Assembly (NCBI RefSeq): GCF_001517085.1
Contig: NZ_LRAC01000131.1
Location: 27,748-91,747, forward strand
From: Paenibacillus sp. DMB5
Lineage (GTDB): Bacteria > Bacillota > Bacilli > Paenibacillales > Paenibacillaceae
Direction of reading: 5' to 3'
DNA length: 64,000 bases
Below, in pieces: positions 9,508-18,044 of the stretch. How positions within the stretch are numbered: the first letter of the stretch is position 1; every line of letters begins with the position of its first letter. The notes below the pieces were generated by a model. It was not told the origin of the DNA. It did no database searches and saw nothing but the letters and a program-made list of their open reading frames with translations. The translations under genes and the position numbers were made by a program.

Positions 9508-10085
9508 AAGTAGCCGGTCAGCGGCTGCTCTGCTCTGCAGTTTACGGCGGGATGCACGTTTAACCCGTCTTTGCTTTACACCTGCCGCAGATTCTTTGCG
9601 GCATGGATTTTAGCGGAAGTGACGATTGCTTCCGGTTTCTAAAAGCTTGATGATTAGAGGAATGGAGCAGAGTTAAAGCCTGCAAGGCGGCAACGTTCGC
9701 CTTTATTCTTGAATTTCAACCTTGCTATAAAGATTCAACTTTTATACTTTTATTAGGAGAAGTGGCGGAAGGGAATTTTGGAACTGTAGGAGCGAATGCG
9801 ACCGCCTGAAGGCTTTTCGCAGAAAAGCTCGCTACGAAAGCATATGCAGTCTGCGGATTTCAACCGCGAACAGCGGATTAAATCAGGAAATCTGCAGACA
9901 ACAGCCGCCGGAAGTCCAAACATTCACTGGAGTCACGGCAAAGCCCAAATAAGAAATCTATAAGTTAATCTGTATAGCGGACAATAATGTAGATTCGAGA
10001 ATAACAGCGGTTGCAAGTCCAGACTTTCTGCGGAATGACGATAATCATCAGACTTTTTTTAACGGGATAGATTGAGGAACAGAAG
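9508..10085. other. Gene-free, inverted-repeat-rich spacer between parE and parC
   Basis: No credible reading frame is seen in 578 bp. Three simple hairpins can be read: TGCCGCA/TGCGGCA at 9583-9603, CGGAAG/CTTCCG near 9614-9634, and GCTTTTC/GAAAAGC at 9812-9828. A longer nested one lies at 9850-9898. In most Firmicutes parE and parC abut or overlap, so this interruption is unusual. It looks like accumulated intergenic repeat sequence rather than a gene remnant. Confidence 0.6.
9850..9898. repeat. Nested inverted repeat in the parE-parC spacer
   Basis: Outer arms TCTGCGGATTTC (9850-9861) and GAAATCTGCAGA (9887-9898) pair at 11 of 12 positions. An inner CCGC-GAACA-GCGG hairpin lies in the loop. 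No T-run follows, so it is not a standard terminator. Confidence 0.5.
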
Positions 10086-12536
10086 GTGAGCCAAGTGAGC
10101 AGTTTATCAGAACAATTTTCGCCGGCTTTTCTGGAAGAGGTCGTCGGTGACCGCTTTGGCCGGTATTCCAAATATATTATTCAGGACCGGGCGATTCCCG
10201 ATGTACGGGACGGGCTGAAGCCTGTGCAGCGCCGGATTCTGTATGCCATGTACGACTCGGGGAATACCCCGGACAAGCCGTACCGCAAATCCGCAAAAAC
10301 CGTCGGTGACGTTATGGGTAACTACCATCCCCATGGTGACTCCTCCATCTATGAGGGCATGGTCCGGATGGCCCAGCCATGGAAAATGGGGCATGTCCTG
10401 GTAGACGGACACGGTAACTGGGGCTCGATGGATGATGACCCGGCGGCTGCAATGCGTTATACCGAGGCCCGCCTGTCGCCGATTGCGATGGAGATGATGC
10501 GCGATATTGAGAAGCGCACGGTCCTGTTCAAGGATAACTTTGATAATACAGCGAAGGAACCGGTAGTGGTGCCGTCGCGTTTTCCGAACCTGCTGGTTAA
10601 TGGAACAAGCGGGATTTCTGCCGGCTTTGCGACTGAGATTCCGCCGCATAACCTGCGTGAAGTGATCGACGCCTGTATTGCCGTTATGCAGAAGCCGGAC
10701 ATTTCGCTGGAGGACATCATGACCTTTATCAAAGGCCCCGATTTCCCGACCGGTGGTACGATTATGGGCGGCGACGGAATTATGGATGCTTACCGCACCG
10801 GCAAAGGGCGGATTTATCTGCGCTCCAAGACCGAGATCGAAAACTTACGCGGCGGCAAGCAGCAGATTGTCATTACCGAGGTGCCGTTCCAGATCGTGAA
10901 ATCGCGGCTGGTTACTTCAATGGAGAATATCCGGCTGGAGAAGAAGATCGACGGCATCGCGGAAGTCCGCGATGAGAGCGGCCGGGAAGGCCTGCGCATT
11001 GTAGTCGAGCTGAAGAAGGATGCCGATGCCCAGGGCGTTCTGGCATACTTGCTCAAAAAGACCGATCTGCAGGTTACGTATAACTTCAACATGGTAGCCA
11101 TTGTGAACAAAGCGCCGCAGCAGCTTGGCCTCAAAGCGATTCTGGAGGCTTATATCGCCCACCAGCGCGAGGTGGTAACACGCCGCACCCAGTTTGACCT
11201 GGAACGGGCAGAGGACCGTGCGCATGTGCTGGAGGGACTGGTCAAGGCGCTTAACATCCTGGACGAGGTCATTGCGGCAATCAAGGCTTCCAAGAACCGC
11301 CAGGATGCCCAGAACAACCTGGTCTGGATGTTCGGCTTCAGTGAGCGCCAGGCGGATTCGATTCTTACCCTGCAGCTGTACCGCCTGACAAATCTGGAGA
11401 TTCATTCATTGCAGAAAGAACTCGATGAAATGATGGCCCGGATCAACACATTGAACGGTATTCTGAACAGCGACAAGAAGCTGATTGCCGTTATCCGCAA
11501 GGAACTGCTGGAAATCCGTGATAAATACGGCATTGACCGCCGCTCGCTGATTCAAGGCGAAGTTGAAGAATTAAAGGTCAGCCTTGAAGTGCTGGTTAAC
11601 GCAGAAGATGTGCTAGTAGCGCTCTCTGCCGACGGCTATATTAAGCGGACCGGCATGCTGTCCTTTACCCGCTCCGGCGGTGAACGTAATGCTTCCGGAG
11701 TCAAGGACGGCGATCATATCGTCAGGCTGCTCGACCTCAATACCCGGGACAGCCTGCTTGTCTTCACCCGCAAAGGCCAGTACTTCCTGCTTCCGGTTCA
11801 CCAGATACCGGAATTTAAGTGGAAGGAGCCGGGAACGGCAATTGTCAACGTCATAAGCCTCGCCAAGGGTGACAGCGTTGTAAGCATGCTGCCGGTGGGC
11901 AATCTGGACGATCCGCAGTCCAGCCTTGTATTTGTTACGCGCAAGGGCCAGGTGAAGCGTACGGAGCTCAAGGAGTATTCTACCAGCCGCTCAGGGGCTG
12001 TAGCCGCCTGCAAGGTTGCTGAAGGCGATGAGATCATTACAGTAGCGCTCAGCAGCGGGGACAAGGACATTGTGCTGGTGAGCCGTGATGGAATGTGCAT
12101 CCGTTTCAAGGAAAGCGAAGTGAACCCGATGGGCCGTGTGGCCAGCGGGGTTAGAGGCATTCAGCTGCGCGAGGGTGACGAGGTGGTCTCCTGCTTCTGG
12201 GTGAGTGAGGATGAGGGAGAGATCCTTGCTGTTACAGATATCGGTTACGCCAAGCGAAGCCTGCTAGTGGATTACCCTTCCCAGAGCCGCGGCGGCAAGG
12301 GGATGCCGACCTTTGAGTTCAAGGAAGGCAAGCGTGTTAAACCGAACGGCAGCCGGATCGCCGGCGCGTTCCACTGCAGGGAGCCGCTGGAGCTGGTGGC
12401 CATTACCCGTGACGGGCAGGTACACACCTTCTCATCCGAATCGGCACCGCTTGGCGAACGGCGTTCCATAGGCAAGGCAATGGTTACATTGGAGAAGAAG
12501 GATGAGATTATTACGCTTTTCCCGGCTATTAAATAA
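10086..12536 (+). CDS. parC: DNA topoisomerase IV subunit A
   Basis: An 816-residue breakage-reunion subunit. The N-terminal region has RYSKYIIQDRAIPDVRDGLK and the GDVMGNYHPHGDSSIYEGMVR block with the quinolone-determining positions; the catalytic tyrosine lies in AAAMRYTEARLS. The C-terminal half holds a beta-pinwheel domain with repeated blades (RTGMLSFTRSG, KGQVKRTELKEYS, RGGKGMPTFEFK). The length fits ParC. The GTG at 10086 has TGAGGA seven bases upstream, but the GTG at 10095 is also possible with AAGGTGAG. Acts with ParE despite the long spacer. Confidence 0.92.
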   Translation: MSQVSSLSEQFSPAFLEEVVGDRFGRYSKYIIQDRAIPDVRDGLKPVQRRILYAMYDSGNTPDKPYRKSAKTVGDVMGNYHPHGDSSIYEGMVRMAQPWKMGHVLVDGHGNWGSMDDDPAAAMRYTEARLSPIAMEMMRDIEKRTVLFKDNFDNTAKEPVVVPSRFPNLLVNGTSGISAGFATEIPPHNLREVIDACIAVMQKPDISLEDIMTFIKGPDFPTGGTIMGGDGIMDAYRTGKGRIYLRSKTEIENLRGGKQQIVITEVPFQIVKSRLVTSMENIRLEKKIDGIAEVRDESGREGLRIVVELKKDADAQGVLAYLLKKTDLQVTYNFNMVAIVNKAPQQLGLKAILEAYIAHQREVVTRRTQFDLERAEDRAHVLEGLVKALNILDEVIAAIKASKNRQDAQNNLVWMFGFSERQADSILTLQLYRLTNLEIHSLQKELDEMMARINTLNGILNSDKKLIAVIRKELLEIRDKYGIDRRSLIQGEVEELKVSLEVLVNAEDVLVALSADGYIKRTGMLSFTRSGGERNASGVKDGDHIVRLLDLNTRDSLLVFTRKGQYFLLPVHQIPEFKWKEPGTAIVNVISLAKGDSVVSMLPVGNLDDPQSSLVFVTRKGQVKRTELKEYSTSRSGAVAACKVAEGDEIITVALSSGDKDIVLVSRDGMCIRFKESEVNPMGRVASGVRGIQLREGDEVVSCFWVSEDEGEILAVTDIGYAKRSLLVDYPSQSRGGKGMPTFEFKEGKRVKPNGSRIAGAFHCREPLELVAITRDGQVHTFSSESAPLGERRSIGKAMVTLEKKDEIITLFPAIK

Positions 12537-12572
12537 CGGAATAAAGCCGGTAAAGAGGATCTAAATGATAAC

Positions 12573-12618
12573 GCGCATGTACAGCTTTTTTGAAAGCTGA
12601 GACATGCGCCGTTTTATT
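12573..12618 (+). terminator. Rho-independent terminator after parC
   Basis: GCGCATGT pairs with ACATGCGC and CAGCTTT with AAAGCTG, forming one long stem followed by GTTTTATTTTT. Confidence 0.85.
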
Positions 12619-12748
12619 TTTCCAAATGCTGCAGGCAGGTCTTCGGGGCTGTTTCAGAATTATTTTTTTGTTTAGCAGGAAATGGTATTTATTTCTCGAA
12701 AATGTAGATATACCGGATTGAGATCCGCAGGGAAAGGAAGGAATAAGT

Positions 12749-13180
12749 GTGCACTCCTCTGAATTCAGTAAAATCTGGCACAAAATCTTAAAGGACTACA
12801 AATTACATATGGACAGCAACCTTGCCCCTACACTGACTGATGCCCAGCTCACCGTATTGGAACTGCTGCAGGAAAGAGATGCGATGAAGCCTTCTGATCT
12901 GGCGCCTCATCTGGCGACCAGCCCGGCGGCAGTAACGATGCTGCTTGACCGGATGGAGAAGAACGGACTGATCGTGCGTGAACGCGATGCGGCAGACCGG
13001 CGGATTGTCTGGGTGAGCATTACCGAGGTAGGCCGGAAGGAAGCAGCGCGCGGATTAAAAGTGCGAAGTGATTTTTTCGCCGAAGCGCTCGACCCGATTT
13101 CATCGCATAACCAGCAGCTTCTGCTGTATCTGATGGGGAAGATGGCGGTAGCCCCGGCGCCTGAAAGTATGACACCTTAA
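12749..13180 (+). CDS. MarR family transcriptional regulator
   Basis: A 143-residue winged-helix protein. The segment LTDAQLTVLELLQERDAMKP, the recognition-helix stretch LATSPAAVTMLLDRMEKNGL and the wing RERDAADRRIVWVSIT follow the MarR layout, with dimerisation helices at both ends. A GTG start is supported by AAGGAAGG at 12735-12742. It follows the parC terminator and has no obvious target gene beside it, so its regulon cannot be inferred here. Confidence 0.88.
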   Translation: MHSSEFSKIWHKILKDYKLHMDSNLAPTLTDAQLTVLELLQERDAMKPSDLAPHLATSPAAVTMLLDRMEKNGLIVRERDAADRRIVWVSITEVGRKEAARGLKVRSDFFAEALDPISSHNQQLLLYLMGKMAVAPAPESMTP

Positions 13181-13217
13181 ACATTGGTTTAATACAGAGC
13201 ATCTGCTTTAGGAACCG

Positions 13218-13328
13218 ATGATCGTGCGCGTTAACGAATTAGATGACAAATTTCCACTTATACAGAGCTTAAGCAGTATTCCCATTGTAACGGGTGCCAC
13301 GTACAGCAAAGTAATTGCGCCGGATTGA
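13218..13328 (+). CDS. Possible 36-residue small protein
   Basis: An ATG with AGGA five bases upstream opens a 36-codon frame reading MIVRVNELDD... to ...KVIAPD, between the MarR gene and a terminator. I do not recognise it and it has no evident signal peptide or motif. It could equally be chance coding in a short gap, so this call is tentative. Confidence 0.25.
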   Translation: MIVRVNELDDKFPLIQSLSSIPIVTGATYSKVIAPD

Positions 13329-13351
13329 TAGCGCCAAGCCCTTAAATCAAA

Positions 13352-13379
13352 CAGGCCATCCTCAGCGGATGGCCTGTTT
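13352..13379. terminator. Bidirectional terminator at the end of the pseudouridine synthase gene
   Basis: CAGGCCATCC and GGATGGCCTG form a perfect 10-bp stem followed by TTT on the plus strand. The stop codon of the minus-strand gene lies in the loop, so the stem also follows that gene. Confidence 0.65.
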
Positions 13380-14108
13380 CTGCACCTGCTGCGGCCACAG
13401 ATCCCAGGGATGGGCCTGCGGGGGCAGCGAGATGAGTTCAATCTCTTCTTTGGTAACCGGGTGCGGGAAGCCGACAACAGCCGACCAGAGGGCGATCTGC
13501 TGTCCCGGACGGTTAACGGCAGCACCGTATTTCTGGTCGCCGAACAGCGGGCAGCCGATTCCGCTAAGCTGCACACGGATCTGGTGCGAGCGTCCGGTAA
13601 GCAGATCGATCTTCAGCAGGCTGTAGCCTTCTGCGGTGCCCAGCACGGTATAGTCAAGAATAGCTTCCTTGCCGCCGGGCGTGCCTTTGCGGACAATAGA
13701 GACGGTGTTGCTCTTCGCGTCCTTAAGCAAAGTGTTGATCAGCCGGCCCTGGGAAGCGGGCGGCTTGCCGTGGACGACGGTCAGGTACACCTTGCGGAAG
13801 GCATGGGTACGGACGCTGTCCGACAGCCGCGAGGCTGCCTTGGAGGTCTTGGCGAAGATCATGGCACCGCCAACCGGGCGGTCAAGCCGGTGCACAAGCC
13901 CCATGAAGACATTGCCGGGCTTGTTATACCGTTCCTTGATATCCTCCTTGAGCAGGCTCAGGAGATCAGGGTCGCCGGTGGCGTCTTCCTGTACAGGTAT
14001 ATTCACCGGCTTCACAATGCCAAGCAGATGATTGTCCTCGAACAAAATCTCAAAACGAGACTGTCCGCCGGACGGTCCTTCTCCCGCACCGTTATGCTGC
14101 ATATTCAT
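13362..14108 (-). CDS. RluA-family RNA pseudouridine synthase
   Basis: A 248-residue enzyme that converts uridine to pseudouridine in RNA. The catalytic motif HRLDRPVGG is at about residues 73-81, preceded by LFEDNHLLGIVKPVNIPVQ and followed by GRSHQIRVQLSGIGCPLFGD, all family hallmarks. There is no N-terminal S4 domain, so it belongs to the short RluA/YhcT-like class. The target site cannot be deduced. Its ribosome binding site GGAGGCG lies just after the stop of the upstream methyltransferase gene, placing the two in one operon for RNA modification. Confidence 0.9.
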   Translation of the reverse strand: MNMQHNGAGEGPSGGQSRFEILFEDNHLLGIVKPVNIPVQEDATGDPDLLSLLKEDIKERYNKPGNVFMGLVHRLDRPVGGAMIFAKTSKAASRLSDSVRTHAFRKVYLTVVHGKPPASQGRLINTLLKDAKSNTVSIVRKGTPGGKEAILDYTVLGTAEGYSLLKIDLLTGRSHQIRVQLSGIGCPLFGDQKYGAAVNRPGQQIALWSAVVGFPHPVTKEEIELISLPPQAHPWDLWPQQVQKQAIR

Positions 14109-14111
14109 GGC

Positions 14112-14978
14112 TTACGCCTCCCAGCGGCCCAGAATTCCGCAAGGCAGGTTCATGCCGGAGGCTGTGATCGGCAGACCGATCTCACCCGAGGTCAGTTTGC
14201 CGCCGTAACGCTTGCCCATGGTCATAGAGAGCATATTGCGCAGAACGGTCGGCGAAATGCCGGTGGTGTAGGAATTGATCAGCATGAACAGCGGTCTGTC
14301 GCTCATGATCTCCATACAGCTTTCGAGGAACGGGTAGAGGCTGGACTCCAGCTTCCACATTTCGCCCCCGGGTCCGCGGCCGTAGGACGGAGGGTCCATG
14401 ATGATCGCATCGTATTTGCTGCCGCGGCGCTGTTCACGCTGAACGAATTTGAATACGTCGTCAGTAATGAAGCGGACCGGACGCTCGCCGAGACCGGACA
14501 GCTGGATATTTTCTTTTGCCCACTGAACCATGCCCTTGGCTGCATCTACATGAACAACCGATGCACCTGCACTGGCTGCAGCGACAGTAGCTCCGCCGGT
14601 ATAAGCGAACAGGTTAAGCACAGAAATCGGACGGTTCGCACCGGCGATCTTGTCCATCATCCAGCTCCAGTTCGCTGCCTGCTCAGGGAAAAGGCCGGTA
14701 TGCTTGAAATTAGTCGGACGCAGGTGGAACTTCAGCTTGCCGTAGCTGATCTTCCAGTCATCCGGAATACTCTTTTTCATTTCCCATTGTCCGCCCCCGG
14801 AGGAGCTGCGGTGATAATGTCCGTGCACATCACGCCATTTGGCTGTTTCCTGGGCCAGCGGCCAGATAATCTGCGGGTCCGGACGGCGCAGGATAATGTC
14901 GCCCCAGCGCTCCAGCTTTTCGCCGCCTCCGGTATCAATAACTTCGTAGTCTTTCCAATCGCCTGCAATATACATCAT
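14112..14978 (-). CDS. Class I SAM-dependent methyltransferase (probable rRNA methyltransferase)
   Basis: A 288-residue Rossmann methyltransferase. Motif I is VLNLFAYTGGATVAAA, an acidic motif is HVDAAKGMV, and the catalytic-type motif is IIMDPPSYGRGPGG. These match the RlmI/RlmK-like 23S rRNA cytosine methyltransferases, but the RlmI PUA domain is missing. The ATG at 14978 has AAGGATGG upstream and begins MMYIAGDW; a TTG five codons earlier lies beside that site and is less likely. The operon with the pseudouridine synthase supports an RNA substrate, though that is an inference. Confidence 0.82.
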   Translation of the reverse strand: MMYIAGDWKDYEVIDTGGGEKLERWGDIILRRPDPQIIWPLAQETAKWRDVHGHYHRSSSGGGQWEMKKSIPDDWKISYGKLKFHLRPTNFKHTGLFPEQAANWSWMMDKIAGANRPISVLNLFAYTGGATVAAASAGASVVHVDAAKGMVQWAKENIQLSGLGERPVRFITDDVFKFVQREQRRGSKYDAIIMDPPSYGRGPGGEMWKLESSLYPFLESCMEIMSDRPLFMLINSYTTGISPTVLRNMLSMTMGKRYGGKLTSGEIGLPITASGMNLPCGILGRWEA

Positions 14979-15211
14979 TAATCCATCCTTCAAAAATTCA
15001 TTTAGATTTTATTGTACAACATTTAACAGGGCGGCTACAAACAAAAAGGTTACGAAGCAGCGGCTATTCTCAGCTTACCCATCCTGTCTGCTTGCCATAA
15101 TGCCCTAAACCAATAATAGTCAGGCTTTATATGCAGTTATTGATTGTGTATGATCATAAGAAACGGGAAGCGGAAACAGTGGACTATTACCGTGAGAACG
15201 GAGGAAATGTG

Positions 15212-16075
15212 GTGTACAATCTGGGAGAGCTGTATTATCCGATCACCGCCAGACCGGGCGGGGCTGGGGAGTTCAGCCCGAGCAAGGCGCTGAGGCCATA
15301 TATCCGCTGCTATTGGGGCACTGTACCAGCACCGGAAGCTGATCTTGCCGGATGCTCAGTGCTGACGGACAAGCCGGACAGCCGGAAGGCGGCACGGGAA
15401 ATAATCATCCCAGATACCTGTATGGACATTATCTGGGAATGGGATACGGCCACAGGTGCTGCCGGCGGCGTATTTTGCGGAATCAATGATACTCCGTTTG
15501 AAGTGGACGGAGACGGACAGACTGCGGGCAGGCAACGTTTTGCCATCCGGTTTCATTTCTGGTCTGTGCATCTGTTTGCGGATGAGCATCTCCGGGATGT
15601 AAAAAATTTTTACGGCGAGGTTGACTGGTATTTCAGCTCCTTCCGCAAAGAGCTTGGGGAAAGACTGGCAGCAGCCCGGACACTGACAGAGCGGATCGCC
15701 TGGGCTGAAGAGTACCTGCTGCGCCGTCTGGATAATGCGGGCAATATCAACAACGGGCTAATGAACGCGGTACATGCCCTTTTACAGGCAAAAGGAGTGA
15801 AGACGGTATCCGGACTCTCTGCCGAATCGGTCCTCAGCAGCCGGCAGCTTGAGCGGCTTTTCCGCGATTATATCGGTATATCACCGAAACAGACAGCCGA
15901 TCTGGTCAGATTTCAGAATGTGTGGCGGAATCTGTACTGTCCGACGCCGCAGTTCCGCAATATTCAGGATCTGGTCCATAGCTTCGGTTACAGCGATCAG
16001 TCCCATTTTAACAACAGCTTTAAGCGGTTTGCCGGCCAGACTCCGCGGGAAGCACTGGTGTATGCTGGTAAATGA
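15212..16075 (+). CDS. AraC family transcriptional regulator
   Basis: A 287-residue regulator. The N-terminal sensor region (PSKALRPYIRCYWG ... IIPDTCMDIIWEW) is of the DUF6597 type often found before AraC helices. The C-terminal region carries the two helix-turn-helix units, SSRQLERLFRDYIGISPKQ and VHSFGYSDQSHFNNSFKRFAGQTPRE. The GTG at 15212 has GGAGGA six bases upstream; the frame is open from an ATG at 15131 that lacks a site. It may control the adjacent VOC-family gene. Confidence 0.85.
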   Translation: MYNLGELYYPITARPGGAGEFSPSKALRPYIRCYWGTVPAPEADLAGCSVLTDKPDSRKAAREIIIPDTCMDIIWEWDTATGAAGGVFCGINDTPFEVDGDGQTAGRQRFAIRFHFWSVHLFADEHLRDVKNFYGEVDWYFSSFRKELGERLAAARTLTERIAWAEEYLLRRLDNAGNINNGLMNAVHALLQAKGVKTVSGLSAESVLSSRQLERLFRDYIGISPKQTADLVRFQNVWRNLYCPTPQFRNIQDLVHSFGYSDQSHFNNSFKRFAGQTPREALVYAGK

Positions 16076-16172
16076 ATGTCGCATTTTTACAATACGGGGA
16101 CTGGACGGAGGGTTAGAATGGATACAATAGCCGGACAAGGCTGACAAAACATATGAAGAGAGGGAGCTTTCC

Positions 16173-16538
16173 ATGATCTCAGCTTTTGAAGGTATTAATC
16201 TGTATACGAAGGACACCGCTGCTCTCGCAGCTTTCTATTCAGAGATTCTCGGAATTCCCGTTCCCTTCGAAGGATTCGGCAACAGCGACGGGGCGAAGAT
16301 CGGCTTTGAGGGCGGACTGCCGGGAATTATAATCTGGGACGAGCATAAGTGGGGCAAGCATACGACAGGCGTTGTCAATCTGGTGTTCTCCTGCAGCAGC
16401 CTGGATGAGACCTACGCAGAGCTTAAAGCCCGCGGTCTTGATTGCGAGCCGCCTGTTACGATGGAATACGGGGGCAGGGAGATGAATTTCCGGGACCCGG
16501 ACGGCAACGGAATTACTCTGCTTGAAGGCGCATATTAA
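16173..16538 (+). CDS. VOC family (glyoxalase/bleomycin resistance-like) protein
   Basis: A 121-residue single-unit protein with two beta-alpha-beta-beta-beta modules. MISAFEGINLYTKDTAALAAFY opens the first and FRDPDGNGITLLEG closes the second, the usual VOC ending with a metal-ligand Glu. AGAGGGAG precedes the start. The substrate is unknown; the family includes dioxygenases, isomerases and drug-binding proteins. It lies 97 bases after the AraC gene and is closed by a terminator. Confidence 0.82.
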   Translation: MISAFEGINLYTKDTAALAAFYSEILGIPVPFEGFGNSDGAKIGFEGGLPGIIIWDEHKWGKHTTGVVNLVFSCSSLDETYAELKARGLDCEPPVTMEYGGREMNFRDPDGNGITLLEGAY

Positions 16539-16578
16539 GCATATGATGATTCTCCGAATATAGGATCTAAAAGAGGTA

Positions 16579-16620
16579 ACCGGACAATGGCCAGACTGCA
16601 GGGCTGCTGTCCGGTTTTTT
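16579..16620 (+). terminator. Terminator after the VOC-family gene
   Basis: ACCGGACA pairs with TGTCCGGT and is followed by TTTTT, a strong intrinsic terminator that isolates the Fur-controlled promoter just downstream. Confidence 0.85.
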
Positions 16621-16625
16621 ATATG

Positions 16626-16655
16626 TTGACAATGAGAATCATTATCAAATAGAAT
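16626..16655 (+). promoter_or_regulatory. Fur box overlapping the flavodoxin promoter
   Basis: GACAATGAGAATCATTATC at 16628-16646 matches the 19-bp Fur consensus GATAATGATWATCATTATC at 17 positions. It overlaps a -35 TTGACA (16626-16631), with a TAGAAT -10 at 16650-16655 (18-bp spacer). This geometry predicts repression when iron is plentiful. Confidence 0.85.
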
Positions 16656-16732
16656 AAGGGTAATTAATCCTGGCTTCGGGGCACGTTCACGGGCCGTTAT
16701 ATACTTCATGCATAACTGGGGAGGACAGAATC

Positions 16733-17185
16733 ATGGCTAAGGTGCTTGTGGCATATGCCAGCTTGACCGGTAACACGGAAGAGATCGCAGAACTGATCGC
16801 AGAGGGGATACGCCAGGCAGGCGGAGAGGCCGTTTTGAAATCGGTAACCGACTGTAATGCGGATGAGATAAATAACTATGAGGCTGTAGTGCTGGGAGCT
16901 TATACCTGGGGTGACGGCGAGCTGCCTGACGAGTTCCTTGATTTCTATGAGGAGATGGATGAGCTTGATCTGGCCGGCTTCAAGGCAGCCGCATTTGGCA
17001 GCGGAGATACCGGTTATTCCATTTATTGCGGTGCTGTTGACCTAATTGAAGAAAAACTGAAGGAGCGCGGGGCAAAAATCGTTCAGGAGAGCCTGAAGAT
17101 TGAATACGGCCCGAATGCGGCGGAAAAGGACAGCTGCCGGAACTTCGGACGCCAGTTTCTTGAGACCTGCGCGGCGGTTTCTTAA
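16733..17185 (+). CDS. Flavodoxin
   Basis: A 150-residue short-chain flavodoxin. The FMN phosphate loop is AYASLTGNTEEIAE at residues 6-19, the second FMN loop is VLGAYTWGDGELPDEF, and a third is FGSGDTGYSIYCGAVD. It is an electron carrier that replaces ferredoxin in iron-poor cells, as known for the Fur-controlled flavodoxins YkuN and YkuP of B. subtilis. The Fur box directly upstream agrees. GGAGGA precedes the ATG. It is followed after two bases by an unknown gene, probably co-transcribed. Confidence 0.93.
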   Translation: MAKVLVAYASLTGNTEEIAELIAEGIRQAGGEAVLKSVTDCNADEINNYEAVVLGAYTWGDGELPDEFLDFYEEMDELDLAGFKAAAFGSGDTGYSIYCGAVDLIEEKLKERGAKIVQESLKIEYGPNAAEKDSCRNFGRQFLETCAAVS

Positions 17186-17187
17186 CC

Positions 17188-17967
17188 ATGGGCGGCGCGG
17201 CAGGAACTATAGAGACGATAAAAGCGGATACGCCGGCGGTACGGTACGCCAGGCTGAATGATTTCCGCATGGAGCATATCATGCTGGGAGGTGCTGAATC
17301 GCTTGCCGGCGGAGCTGCTTCGACCGGGCTTCCCCGCTGGAGGCAGCAGGTACAATACGCAATCGGCCACACGCTGAACGATTTCTACAGCCTGCAGCCT
17401 GCGGTGCGCCGGGAGACGCCGATTCAGTTCCTGCTGGAGCGGCGCTGGCCGCCAAAGAGCAGCGCTTTTCCGTCGCTGATGCATTATTGGGATGTAAAAA
17501 CGGCGGTAGGCGATGAGCTGATGCGTCTTGCACCGGTCAATCATACACAGGAGATTCCTGTCATGCTATATGAGCAGTGGCACACGCCCGTTCCGGAGCT
17601 TGCGGTCGAGCTGGCAATGATCTTTCAGCTTGCCTGGAATTCGCAGCGCAGCGGCCGCTGTCTGAACATTCAGAAATTTATGGTGTCAGGCAATGAGGAT
17701 GTAATTACGGGTTTCCTGCACATGGCCAATGTGTTCTGTCATAAGGCTTACGGGCAGCCGGCGGATACGATTGAAATCTACTCGCTGCTGGACAGCCGGA
17801 GGCATATTTTTGACGGGGCAGGCGTGCCGCTTGCGGAATCACTGGATTATGTACGGCTCCTGTCCGTATTTCTGGAGCAGGAGAGAACAGCGGACCGGAA
17901 TGTCAATGTGGAGGAAGGCAGAAATGAGAAGAACGAGGTAGCCCTGGGCGGGTTCGGACTGATGTAA
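17188..17967 (+). CDS. Conserved-looking hypothetical protein co-transcribed with flavodoxin
   Basis: A 259-residue protein I do not recognise. It has no signal peptide, membrane helix or known motif; it looks globular and mainly helical, with a charged tail. The ATG lies two bases after the flavodoxin stop and has no clear ribosome binding site of its own, which suggests translational coupling. A start further in (17269 or 17281) cannot be excluded. By position it should be iron-starvation induced with flavodoxin. A flavodoxin partner or iron-related role would be a guess. Confidence 0.7.
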   Translation: MGGAAGTIETIKADTPAVRYARLNDFRMEHIMLGGAESLAGGAASTGLPRWRQQVQYAIGHTLNDFYSLQPAVRRETPIQFLLERRWPPKSSAFPSLMHYWDVKTAVGDELMRLAPVNHTQEIPVMLYEQWHTPVPELAVELAMIFQLAWNSQRSGRCLNIQKFMVSGNEDVITGFLHMANVFCHKAYGQPADTIEIYSLLDSRRHIFDGAGVPLAESLDYVRLLSVFLEQERTADRNVNVEEGRNEKNEVALGGFGLM

Positions 17968-17996
17968 TCTATACAGGCAGAGACTGATCTGAAAAG

Positions 17997-18037
17997 AAAG
18001 CCCCATTCTCGCAAATCTGCCGGAGGAATGGGGCTTT
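17997..18037. terminator. Terminator between the flavodoxin operon and the acetyltransferase genes
   Basis: AAAGCCCCATTC and GAATGGGGCTTT form a perfect 12-bp stem with A and T tails, so it can serve both converging transcripts. Confidence 0.8.
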
Positions 18038-18044
18038 GACCTGT

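Noticed and set aside
9774..9960. A 54-codon frame in the parE-parC spacer (from the ATG near 9797)
   Set aside because: It runs through inverted repeats, has no ribosome binding site and an unnatural composition.
13410..14981. A 523-codon open frame on the plus strand opposite the pseudouridine synthase and methyltransferase genes
   Set aside because: It mirrors the codon bias of two well-supported minus-strand genes, has no ribosome binding site and its translation shows no recognisable motif.
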